Source: Notolepis coatsorum
Lineage: Eukaryota > Chordata > Actinopteri > Aulopiformes > Paralepididae
Assembly: GCA_963971535.1 (NCBI GenBank)
Contig: OZ020588.1
Span: 120,511,005 to 120,575,004, forward strand
Length of the DNA stretch: 64,000 nt
Direction of reading: 5' to 3'
The first letter of the stretch is position 1; the number at the start of each line of letters is the position of its first letter. Below are positions 55,044 to 64,000 of the stretch, piece after piece. Below the pieces are notes generated by a model, which ran no database searches, was not told the DNA's origin, and saw nothing but the letters and a program-made list of their open reading frames with translations. Position numbers and translations under genes: made by a program.

Positions 55044-55981
55044 CACATTCCCTGCCATTGGTTATATCCATCAATATAGCCAGTCTGCCACCACTCTAAG
55101 CCTATGGAGATGTTCACCTTCTTTGCAGGGCTATAACTTTTTAAATTGTATTGCTAAATTGACATTACTATGGCCCATTCAACATCGATTATCTATCGTT
55201 CAGGATGTAGGAACGTTATACTTTTTCATTCATACAAAAATACCTTCCAGAATATAAGTATGTTTTTATTGTTTTCTGCAGTAATTCATAGAACGTGAGT
55301 TATAGGCATAAACGCATATATAGATTATCGATTGCCGTTTATTCCCGATACACGCTATATTAAAAAATTCAACTGTATATGATCCTATACGTTATGCGTC
55401 ATCATGCACGGAGGAAAGGGGGGGGGGTCGTTTATAATTCCGTGATCGTCAGTAAATGCTTTATGTAGTATGGGTGATATATTGATCAGATCGGTTTGCA
55501 GTGAAATGAATAAACAATTGGGCTGAAAATAACGTCAGCGTCCTCTTACCATTCGCCAATGAGACTGGCGGTGAAAGATCCCAGGTATAGGATGTCGATC
55601 GCCTAGGTCCATTTCCGGTTTGTATGTCGCAATAAACGCCAAAATCATATCGATTATTACGTTTATAAAGCGATCCATTATGTACATAGTGTCTGTCGGG
55701 AGCCTTGCGACAATATCTGACGGCCGGATGAATTTAATCGACGCACAGCAGCCATATCCTGTTTACCAGTGTAACTCGCCTGACCATCCACCAGGTGGCG
55801 GTATTGAGCCGTCGTTGTATTGAGCCGTAGGGTCCAGCTGCAGCGCCGGAGGTGTATATATGAATTATGAATGCCATGGCGAAAACATTTAATATTGATC
55901 TCAATATCGCTGTACAGCGTGGTGTGGCAGACAACGCATGGCGGGCAATAACGCTGTACAGCGTGAACGGCGGTGGATGTG
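55044..55981. mobile_element. piggyBac-type MITE (P5), 938 bp
   Basis: TTAA at 55040-55043 and 55982-55985. Ends CACATTCCCTGCCATTGG and, inverted, CACATCCACCGCCGTTCACG. A perfect 14-bp palindrome ACGCTGTACAGCGT lies about 20 bp inside the right end and TGGTTATAT/ATATAGCCA inside the left. Closely similar to P4 along its length. A G run sits near 55420. Confidence 0.9.
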
Positions 55982-55985
55982 TTAA

Positions 55986-56307
55986 GTTGATGGCAATTGA
56001 TGGGTATTATAAACAGCGTTTTGACAGTGCTCTGCTGATAGTCACCATGCAGCCTACAGCGAGAGCTGTTGCTGAGGCGTTAAACCGGTTTGGTGAATTC
56101 GGTGGACACTGCGTCGAGGACAAAAACGCATGTCTATTTTATCATGCCTATTTTTTTACCTGTTTATTATGTCTATTTTATTAGTTTATTAGTTTATTAC
56201 TGCACAATCAAAGCGGGCATGGCCACCCGCATTTCACTGTATGCCCTGGTGTGTATGTGAATAAATCTTGTGTTATTTTAAATGATAATAAAATCTTGAA
56301 ACTTGAT
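55986..56307 (+). repeat. Flank and LINE 3' tail fragment
   Basis: The part from about 56190 (CGCATTTCACTGTATGCCCT, GTGAATAAATCTTG, AAAATCTTGAAACTTG) has the form of a fish LINE 3' end. Before that an open frame of about 60 codons continues from P5 and is not recognised. Confidence 0.45.
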
Positions 56308-56345
56308 TTGTCTTGTTTACATAAGGGTCCCTCATTTTGAATTCA
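56308..56345 (-). repeat. LINE 3'-end module, copy 9 (short)
   Basis: TTGTCTTGTTTACATAAGGG and CCTCATTTTGAATTCATAAT match the antisense module with a few changes. Confidence 0.6.
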
Positions 56346-56929
56346 TAATACATAATATACATACTAGGTCCTGGTCCACATAATACAGTATATAAATACT
56401 AGGTCCTCCTTATAATACATTTACATTTAGTCATTTTGCTGACGCTTTTATCCACTTTTAGACTTACAAGTTCTGTACGACAAGTCATCAGGAAGGGCAC
56501 AACTCAGCTGAGTAACAATGTTCATCAAAGTGTTGAGTGCTACAGTGTAGGTTAGTATATTAGGACAAGTATAATACATTATATAAATACTAGGTCCATA
56601 TAGGCCTAATACTTGGAGATTGCTCATCACTGGGGCATGTCATAGAAGACAGTGTAATGGCATAGAGTTGCACTTACATAGCAGGGAAATATAATTCAAC
56701 CTCCTTCCTAAAAATAATAGTCTGCTCTGGTACACTACTGACATTAAAGACCACTTATTAAATTAAAACAGACATAACCCTTTCACTACCACACTACAGA
56801 AGGTTAACCTTTCACTACCACACTACAGAAGTGTTTACAGTGCCACAAGACAGACTCATTGTCATAACAAAAGAGCCTGACTAGAACGCAGCAAGGTGCT
56901 AATTGCCCCCAGAGAGAGAGGGGAGAGGG
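56346..56929. other. Unassigned stretch with a dispersed repeat phrase
   Basis: TACATTTACATTTAGTCATT and GCTGACGCTTTTATCCA (56415-56456) is a phrase common in fish repeats. ATATAAATACTAGGTCC recurs three times (about 56390-56600). No gene. Confidence 0.4.
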
Positions 56930-57135
56930 GGCCTCCTGGATTACAATGCATTCTGGGTAGGGTTGTAGTTTTTTAACACTGTAAGTGTAAAAATGTCAAG
57001 GCCATTTTCTCTGATTAGGTTTTGTGATAATCACCATGATTCATAGGAAGTAGCTTGAAAATTATCCCACCAAAATGTTCAAGTGATGGCTTATTTTGAA
57101 GGTATGAATCTGTACTTTCATAATATGTAAAAAAA
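56930..57135 (+). repeat. Diverged repeat, partner at 47640-47880
   Basis: ATTACAATGCATTCTGGGTA to TTCATAATATGTAAAAAAAA matches the inverted copy at 47640-47880 with many differences. Confidence 0.6.
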
Positions 57136-57189
57136 ATAAAATAAAAAATATAAAAAATAAATATATAATAATAATTGAAGATGGCTCAA

Positions 57190-57420
57190 CAAGTCCCTAA
57201 TGTCTATGGCTAGTCACATATAGGGAAATCGGTTCTATGACGGAGTCTAATATTTTTAGCCAGATTTTGATTGGAATGTCTAACTTGATGTTCCTTTTTA
57301 TGACATAAAAAGCCCTTCTTGCTTTGTCTCTCAGGTCGTTTACAGCTTGGTTGAAGTTCCCTGTAGCACTGATGTTTAGGACGAGATAGGTGTAGTTTTT
57401 TGTGTTTTAGGAAAATTGTG
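57190..57420 (-). pseudogene. LINE RT thumb fragment
   Basis: The minus frame gives YTYLVLNISATGNFNQAVND, DKARRAFYVIKRNIK and IPIKIWLKILDSVIEPISLY. Y-LGLxI and the KIW...VIEP region are typical just after the YADD domain of a LINE RT. A stop and the end of similarity follow. Confidence 0.7.
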
Positions 57421-58740
57421 TCTAGGAGGAATTTGTGTTTTTGTAGGCTGGGCCTGATGTAGGAACAATTAGATCTGAAATTAGTTTCAAAACGGTTGCA
57501 CTGTGGGGAGAATTAAAAAGTACAGTCGATTACAGTAGATTATTATCTGTTCTTATGCATGCCTGGTGATACTAAATCCAAATTGAACTCTGGCATTTGA
57601 AAGATAATATATGTATGTGTATATATATATAAATGTGCGAATTGGCTATAATAAGGTCATTTATAAGCATCATATTCTATAATAATATTTCAAATTGCAT
57701 TGGTCCGGATGGGAGAATTCAGTACTGTATCTACAGAACCTTCGGTTTAATCATCTTCCCTTTATTAATTTCCTTCGATTTTCTTTTTTTTACACATGAT
57801 CTCAAGAGGGGACTGAACGAGATCAGTGGCCGTTTTTAATGTTTGGTCATTATTAGCATGGTGTTATTCACTGTCAAAGATGCAAAGAAAAATCATAATT
57901 CATATTCTCCTTTGTTTCATCACAATTTAAGCAAGCCTAGTAATAGACACAATATTTCTGACACTGTGAATACATTCCCTGAGGTCCATAGATGTCCCTA
58001 GATACCAATAATATGCAAATGGGCCTTTCGATTTTGATTACTATTATTGTGAAATAATAATTAAATGTGAAATATTGCTATGTTATTGTGAGATTACAAA
58101 ATCTGATGTGATATTACAGAGGATTTTGATTACAGTATTTTATTGTGAAATAATAATACAATTATGTGAAATCAAAGGATACTGTATGAATGTCACTGTA
58201 ATATGACACTCATAACAGAATTAGTTATCAATAACCTACCTGTATAAAGGTTAAAAGTTGTTGCAAATATTTTTTTCCCCTCATAAATATACCACTATAT
58301 ACATTAATTTCTTATATTAGTTTTAAAATGACCATTTAACAGTTTAACAGTGCTCTGAAAATGATTGTGCCAAACTGATTGTGCCAGTGTATCCTGTTAA
58401 AGAATACAGCATAAGCCACATTTTGAAACGTTACTGACGTTAGCCTACATAAAATGTATAACAGTATATGCAACAGGTTTAAGTTTATTTGGATCCCCAT
58501 TAGCCACAGCAGTGCTGGGGCTATTCTTCCTGGGGTCCATAGGTGGATATCACTAAACACCAAAATCAAGAAACATTCATTATACCTAACTGCTAACGCT
58601 ACTAGCTAAATTAGCTTCAGCTAGCAGGCATGCATAACGGTTAATATAATATTCTCGACCATGTAAAAACGAACACGGCACTACTCCGCTGGCGTTTGCA
58701 ATCGAAAGCATACATACAACATAATCGACATTATTGCCAT
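57421..58740. other. Unassigned AT-rich stretch
   Basis: A local duplication (GATTTTGATTAC...TTATTGTGAAATAATAAT) occurs at about 58027 and 58121. TTTATTTGGATCCCCATTAG at about 58485 with TTCCTGGGGTCCATAGG is a common fish repeat phrase. No ORF of interest. Confidence 0.4.
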
Positions 58741-58758
58741 GCAGTACTCACCAGTCTT

Positions 58759-59245
58759 TTTTTTTTTGGATCCACTTTTTCTCCCATTTTTCTATATTTT
58801 TTCTCCCATCCCAATTTCGTATCATCCAATTCAACCCTCCCCTGTCACGAACGCTGTTTCTTGCCTCCCACAAGCCGGCTGCAATGTGGACTAAGTCATA
58901 CATAGCACAAGTCCCCTCCGGTACTTGAGGTAACAGCAGTCGCATCTTTTCACCTGCGCAGCTCGATCTCTCAGTGTCGAGGAGTAACGCGTGGGAGGCT
59001 CACGCTGCCCCCGACACTTCCTGATTCTACTGCGCAGGCGCACCAACCGACTTGTAGGAGTCGCTTGTTCACAACGTTCGATCCCCACCCTTCAGTTTTC
59101 CCTCCCCGTAATACGGCCAATGTGTATTACTGCGGACGACCAGCTAAACTGAAAACAATGTGGAGAGCTGGATTCGAACACGCGAATCCTAGCGTCTCCA
59201 CACTGGTGGCGAGTGCCTTGCCCACTACACCACCTAGCCGCCCAC
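58759..59245 (-). repeat. tRNA-derived SINE with 18-bp target duplication
   Basis: GCAGTACTCACCAGTCTT occurs perfectly at 58741-58758 and 59246-59263. Minus-strand head GGGCGGCTAGGTGGTGTAGT at 59243, B box TGTTCGAATCC near 59170-59182, T run (A tail) at 58759-58767. Total about 487 bp. The long duplication and full length suggest L1-type target-primed insertion. Confidence 0.95.
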
Positions 59246-59263
59246 GCAGTACTCACCAGTCTT

Positions 59264-60114
59264 AACGATGCAGAGAGACATGAGGTAGCTGCCAGGAAGC
59301 TTCCGCACAGGTGCATTCTGGGAGGCGGGGCACAAGTGCAGTGCAGTCTGGGTGATGAGACAATGATGACAAACAGCATATGTTGAACAGCATACGTTGA
59401 TTCAACATTTATTAGATCTTGGCATTTCAATCATTAAAATTCAACCACAAAACAATATTGATTCAATGACATGTTTTCAACATTGGTCAATTGGTTCATC
59501 GGTTAATGGTTGATCCACCATCAATCGTCGACCTTAACCAAAAATCAAGCATTTTGACCATAACTCAACATTGAATTAACATCTTTTGCTATCTGGGTAA
59601 ACACTCTGACTACGACGTCATCTTTGACAGAGGATGTTAGTCGAACCTACCCGGAGCCGGCCGGCGAGGACTGCGTCAACAAGGAGAACCGTAGCGGCGG
59701 GGAGCAGCGACGCTGCCCGTGTCATCAACACAGGATGCTGTGTTTACTATCGGTGCTCTGTTAGCAGACTGCAGTTCGCTTGATCTGCGCTCACGGTAGG
59801 AAAGGTCCTGACCAGACCTTAAAACACGTCTTCCTTCCCTTCTAATGTTTTGTAATAACGATGTTTTCCAAAACGGGTGTTGCTGCAATACATTTAGGAT
59901 ACGACGCGAGTTGTGTGTGAATTGTCTTGTCACTGGTATTAGCTTCTCCATGCAAATCGGGTTGTTTGTTACATATGTAAAAATGATCTGGTTTGTTGTG
60001 TTGAGAAACATCATGTGTGTTCATGTACCGTGTACTCACAACTAAGGGGGTTAAATTAACCTATAAAGCTATGCTTAGTGACATATGAGTGAAGAATGCA
60101 TTCTTTTCTCAGCC
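59264..60114. other. Unassigned stretch, part GC-rich
   Basis: 59380-59600 carries AACATTGAATTAACATCTTTTGCTATCTGGG-like sequence common in fish repeats (last 20 bases quoted loosely). 59640-59830 is GC-rich and ends in a donor-like CACG|GTAGGA at about 59793; it might be a 5' exon of an unknown gene, but no protein is recognised. Confidence 0.35.
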
Positions 60115-61479
60115 TGTAATGACAATGAACAGTGTGTTCACATATTAACAGGTTTACCTGTTCAACTGGCCGTATCAAGGGTAAGGTAGGAGAGGTGTTC
60201 CCCCCGGTTCCCTGGGGACTTCCCCACCCTCCTCTCAGACATGTTATTTACAATATATTGTGTCACTGTGTTGTGGGATACAATGTAACCCTTAGCTTAG
60301 TTGCTGGGGTTGTGCTAAAACCGCTTGAGAAACTATATTTTCCTAAAGAAAAGATTGTTTGGTCACTTTTCGTGTGTGCTTAGCAAGGCCTGTGGCCGAT
60401 ACTAATCGAGAATTGTGTATTCTCTCATTATGAAAAACGGCGTTCCTCTGTAGAGTGTATTGTCATTTTTTGTGGTGATAAAGGGTTGTGTGTGTCTTGT
60501 GATCTACAACTGGGTTAGGTTGGCCACAGAAGCACATGTGTAAGTCTGCTACCGGGGCTCTTAAGGGGGCCCTCTCTATTCTGTGTTTTTTCCTTAGTAA
60601 AAATCAGATAGCAGGTTAGCACATGTGCTGTGTGAAGCTGTTAGACACTTCATGTAGCTGACTGTGACTGTGTCAGGCTCTTTCTTTGTCATTACATCGT
60701 ATCATGGGTGTGGGGTCGTAAAGGGGTGAACTGGTAATCCTTTCCTCCCCTTTTGATGGGCAGGGGTTACAACCTCCTGTCCTTCAAGGTTCCTGTCACG
60801 TTGCTGTTCGGCATGTTACAGGGTAAGAGGGGGGGGGGGGGAGTTTCCTGGTCCCACGCCCTGGAATATTGGGCGTGTGCACCGCAGAAATTCCCCCGCC
60901 ATAGAGTACATCACTGTGCGCGTCTCTGTTGGTAAGACTTCCGTGAGCTGTTCAGGTCCATATGATGGATCTGTTTCAGGGAGTGGTCAGGGCTCCTCCT
61001 CACGAAGCGCCTACTCGGGCCTTCTGTGAGTTAGGACTCTCCTTCCCTGTGAGGGAGCCTCCTCAGAGTTCAGAGCCTCCTCCTCAGATTGTCAAGGTGA
61101 GTAGAACTTCAAAAAGGAGTCCTGCTCTATTGTGTGTGTATTCGATTCAATTCGAGTATTGAGTGTGTATTGGTTCAGTGCCTCCTCCTCGGAGAGCCCT
61201 AACTCAAATATTACATAGCTCAATGTTGCAATATATTCTTTTCAATCTATACAGCTTGCGTGGGAAGTCTCTCTGGGGATTTCCGTCTCCTCCCTATGGG
61301 AGGTGTGGTATCCTGACGTAATGGTTTCACCCATAAGTTGGTTTAGCCCAGACTCTTGATAATTCATGTATGCAACCCCCAAATGGAAGTAAACAAACCT
61401 TCAGCTATAATGTCATTGTGTGGACATTCAGTTCTTTCTGCTAGACACTAAGAGTGACAGGCAGAATAGAAACATTACA
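60115..61479 (+). repeat. Probable 5' LTR (about 1365 bp)
   Basis: Begins TGTAATG and ends CATTACA (61473-61479), a perfect 7-bp inverted pair with TG...CA, directly followed by the primer-binding site. The 3' LTR is outside the window, so the left boundary is inferred. Confidence 0.6.
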
Positions 61480-61490
61480 TGGTGTCAGAA
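61480..61490 (+). promoter_or_regulatory. Primer-binding site
   Basis: TGGTGTCAGAA immediately after the LTR. It agrees over 11 bases with the primer site of the gypsy-like element at 35605-40130; later bases differ. Confidence 0.7.
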
Positions 61491-61509
61491 TTTTAAGCTT
61501 ATTTTGGAA

Positions 61510-62958
61510 ATGTTTGGAATGGACAGTTCGGGCGTTCCAATGCCGAGAATGGACTGGGACTCGTCCAATCTACCCGATGCATGGAGGAAGTTTCGCCAGC
61601 ATGTGGAGTTAATGTTTTCGGGACCTTTGTCTGCAAGAACAGAGGAGGCGAAATGCAGCTACCTACTCCTGTGGATAGGAGAGAAGGGCAGAGATGTCTT
61701 CAATACGTGGACTCTGACGGTAGACGAAAGGAAGGTACTGAATACGTACTATGCAGGTTTTGAAGCCTATGTTATACCCAAAGCTAACCCCATTTTTGCA
61801 CGTTATACGTTCCACGAACGGATACAAGGCGACAGTGAGAACTTTGATCAGTTTGTAACAGAGCTTAAGCTGCTAGTGAAGGACTGTAATTACGACAAAA
61901 GTGACGAAATGGACCGAGACAGAATCGTGGTTGCCACTAACTCGGCAAGAGTGAGGGAGAAGCTGCTCTGCTACGGTCCAGATTTAACGCTGGAGAAGAC
62001 GATTGACATCGCAAGATCACATGACATTTCCCAGCAACAACTAAAAACAATGGGATGTGCGACTGTGAGTGGAGCTAATCAGTCTGTGCACGCAGTTAGC
62101 AGCAGGAGACCATTCAAACCGGACCAAGCACGTTATGGTCGCAAAACAGTGAGCAAGGCTGATGTCATGCAGGAGGAATGTGGAGCATGCGGGAGAGAGC
62201 ACAGCCGTGCTCAGGAATGTCCAGCTAAGGGACGTCAATGTAACAACTGCAACAAATTCAACCACTTTGCCAGGATGTGCAGGTCAGCACCACAGCGACG
62301 TCAGATCAAGCCACAGGCAAAGAGGATGCATGCTATATCTGACACTGGTGAGCAGCAAAGTGATGATGATGAACTGTACATTGACACTATAACAAAACAG
62401 CATGCAAACACAGACAAAGAACAAGCCTTTTCAGAATTACAAATTGGAAAACAGAGGCACAAGCTCAAATTTAAAATTGACACAGGTGCTCAGGCTAATG
62501 TGATACCAGCCAACACATTCCATGAGCTATTTGGAAATGTAGTATTAAGCCCGCAGGCCAGCAAGCTCTCAGGCTATGGTGGGCATGTGCTTACTGTAAA
62601 AGGGGCCTGCAGGCTAACATGCAGATATAAAGAGAAGACAGTCATGCTTGACTTTGATATAACTGATGCCAATGCTCCACCTGTGTTGGGCATGAGAGCA
62701 TGTATAGACCTGAATTTGGTCAAAATAATCCATACAGTCAATGCACAGCCCAAACCACACATGAACATCATGGATGAATATGCAGATGTGTTTGAAGGCA
62801 TTGGACTGTTTCCCGGTGAGTGTACCATTCACCTCAGACCTGACGTAACACCAGTGGTGTGCCCACCTCGCCGCATACCATACGCCCTACGTAGTCGGCT
62901 CAAAAGTGAGCTGGATGAAATGGAGAAAATGGACAAAACCCAAAAGGAAAAAGCTTAG
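61510..62958 (+). pseudogene. Gypsy gag-protease and start of RT
   Basis: The frame is open from 61420; the likely start is the ATG at 61510 (MFGMDSSGVPMPRMDWDSSN), because the first ATG lies inside the LTR. Capsid-like region to about residue 190, then two zinc knuckles, CGACGREHSRAQEC (unusual spacing) and CNNCNKFNHFARMC (standard C-x2-C-x4-H-x4-C). Protease has the catalytic DTG in FKIDTGAQANVIP and a GMRACIDLNLV end. The RT start (PPRRIPYALRSRLKSELDEM) leads to a stop at 62956-62958 created by a frame change. Confidence 0.9.
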
Positions 62959-64000
62959 AATTTGTCTAGATCCCCGCCCCCTGAACAAAGCCATCCTGAG
63001 ACCCTACTACCCGCTCCCTGTTCTAGATGACATTACCCCAAAATTAGCGGGTGCACAGTATTTCAGTGTGCTAGACGCCAGGTCTGGGTACTGGAATATA
63101 AAACTCAGCCATGAGTCATCCGTTCTCACCACGTTCAACACCATCTATGGCAGATATAGGTTCAATAGACTCCCATTCGGAATCATATCTGCACAAGATG
63201 AGTTTCAGAGACGAGTGGATGAGGCCTACGAGGGACTCCCGGGCGTCGCCGCCATTGTCGATGACATCATTGTGTATGGCCGCACGAAAGAGGAGCACGA
63301 TGCCAACCTGCGTGGCATGCTGGTGAGAACCAGACAGATAGGAATAAAACTGAACAAAGACAAGAGCACCATCTGTGTGACAGAGGTGAACTACTTTGGA
63401 CACACACTGACACGAGAAGGTGTCAGACCTGACCCCAACAAGGTTTCGGCGATCAAGGACATGGCCGCGCCACAGAGTAAAGCAGAGCTGGAGACAATAT
63501 TGGGCATGATCACGTACTTGTCAAAATTTGCCCCCAGACTCTCAGAGGCAACGGCCCCGCTCCATCAACTGTTGAAAGAGAGCAGTGAATTTGTATGGGA
63601 CTCGAACCATGATGTTGCTTTCCAGCAAGTGAAAAGCATTTTAACACAAGAGCCAGGTCCAGTACTTGCCTACTTTGACCACACAAAGGATGTGAAACTG
63701 CAGGTTGATGCCTCCAAATATGGATTGGGAGCAGTCCTACTGCAGCAAGAGAAACCAGTCGCATACGCGTCCAGAGCACTGAATGAGACTGAAGTCAATT
63801 ATGCTCAGATCGAAAAGGAGCTGTACGCCGTGCTCTTTGGATGTAAGCGATTCCACCAATATCTGTACGGACGCCAGGTGATCGTCGAGTCAGACCACAA
63901 GCCACTGGAGACAATAATGCGCAAACCCCTTGCAGCTGCACCGCCGAGGCTCCAACGCATGATACTTCAGTTGCAAAGATATAGCATTAACATTGTTCAT
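62945..64000 (+). pseudogene. Gypsy RT and RNase H (runs off window)
   Basis: In the next frame from about 62945, open to the window end. RT: RICLDPRPLNKAIL, FSVLDARSGYWNI (first catalytic Asp), RLPFGIISAQDEFQR, AAIVDDIIVYG (VDD in place of YxDD, usual in gypsy), VNYFGHTLTREGV, GMITYLSKFAP. RNase H: KLQVDASKYGLGAVL, YASRALNETEVNYAQIEKEL with Asp and Glu residues, and SDHKPLETI. About 20 residues normally lying before RICLD are deleted. Confidence 0.92.

Larger units (their letters stand above)
60115..64000 (+). mobile_element. Ty3/gypsy retrotransposon, 5' part
   Basis: A probable 5' LTR, primer-binding site, gag-protease ORF, RT and RNase H, then the window ends before integrase and the 3' LTR. 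Domain order gag-PR-RT-RNH and the RT style (LPFGI, VDDIIVYG) indicate Metaviridae. Pol carries a deletion with a frameshift at the beginning of RT, so this copy cannot make an active polymerase. Confidence 0.9.

Noticed and set aside
55867..56184. 105-codon plus-strand ORF across the right end of P5
   Set aside because: It runs from inside a MITE into flanking sequence, so it is probably a chance frame; no motif seen.
59640..60014. Host 5' exon with CpG island
   Set aside because: GC-rich with a donor-like site, but no recognisable protein or transcript evidence; left as unassigned.

Overview
This is a vertebrate, almost certainly teleost, genomic window made almost entirely of transposable elements at different stages of decay. 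I see no intact host protein gene. The organism call rests on the repertoire: L1/Tx1-clade LINEs and several Jockey-superfamily (CR1/L2/Rex-like) LINEs with microsatellite tails, tRNA-derived SINEs, hAT transposons with 8-bp target duplications, TTAA-flanked piggyBac-type MITEs and Ty3/gypsy LTR elements. There are also eukaryotic signals (splice donors, AATAAA, TATA, BED and THAP zinc fingers). The species cannot be named from the sequence alone.

Layout. 1-7.4 kb: an L1/Tx1 LINE on the minus strand (element A) is split by a 6.2-kb plus-strand LINE (325-6540), which is split by a 1.8-kb hAT transposon (3368-5151). 7.4-16 kb: LINE fragments, at least seven copies of one LINE 3'-end module in both orientations, tRNA-like modules, a BED-finger exon remnant and two MITE-like elements (9852-11240; about 14172-15904). 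16.3-29.1 kb: a second minus-strand L1/Tx1 LINE (element B) is cut in its reverse-transcriptase YADD region by a 9.1-kb LTR element (17932-27036) with matching 4-bp CAGT flanks. That LTR element carries another LINE (19531-21248) and otherwise shows no recognisable gag or pol.

29-36 kb: a short hAT derivative (30065-31119), a SINE remnant and a nest of TTAA-flanked elements (31795-34500). 35.6-40.1 kb: a minus-strand gypsy-like LTR element whose LTRs look identical apart from length changes. Its interior holds two minisatellites and two unidentified ORFs, one encoding a small cysteine-rich protein with a probable signal peptide. 40-49 kb: microsatellites, a LINE tail, a THAP zinc-finger first exon, an L1/Tx1 ORF1, a SINE and hAT ends.

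49-60 kb: three more piggyBac-type MITEs (one inside another, with a SINE inside that), a 371-bp hAT MITE, LINE fragments and a SINE with an 18-bp target duplication. 60.1-64 kb: the 5' LTR and gag-protease-RT-RNase H of a Ty3/gypsy element that runs off the window. Its pol is damaged by a deletion and frameshift at the start of RT.

The genes do not form a pathway. What the window records is the order of successive insertions. The strongest observations are precise nested insertions with readable target duplications, a family of TTAA MITEs whose ends share a subterminal hairpin without sharing its sequence, and LTR pairs whose two copies differ structurally.
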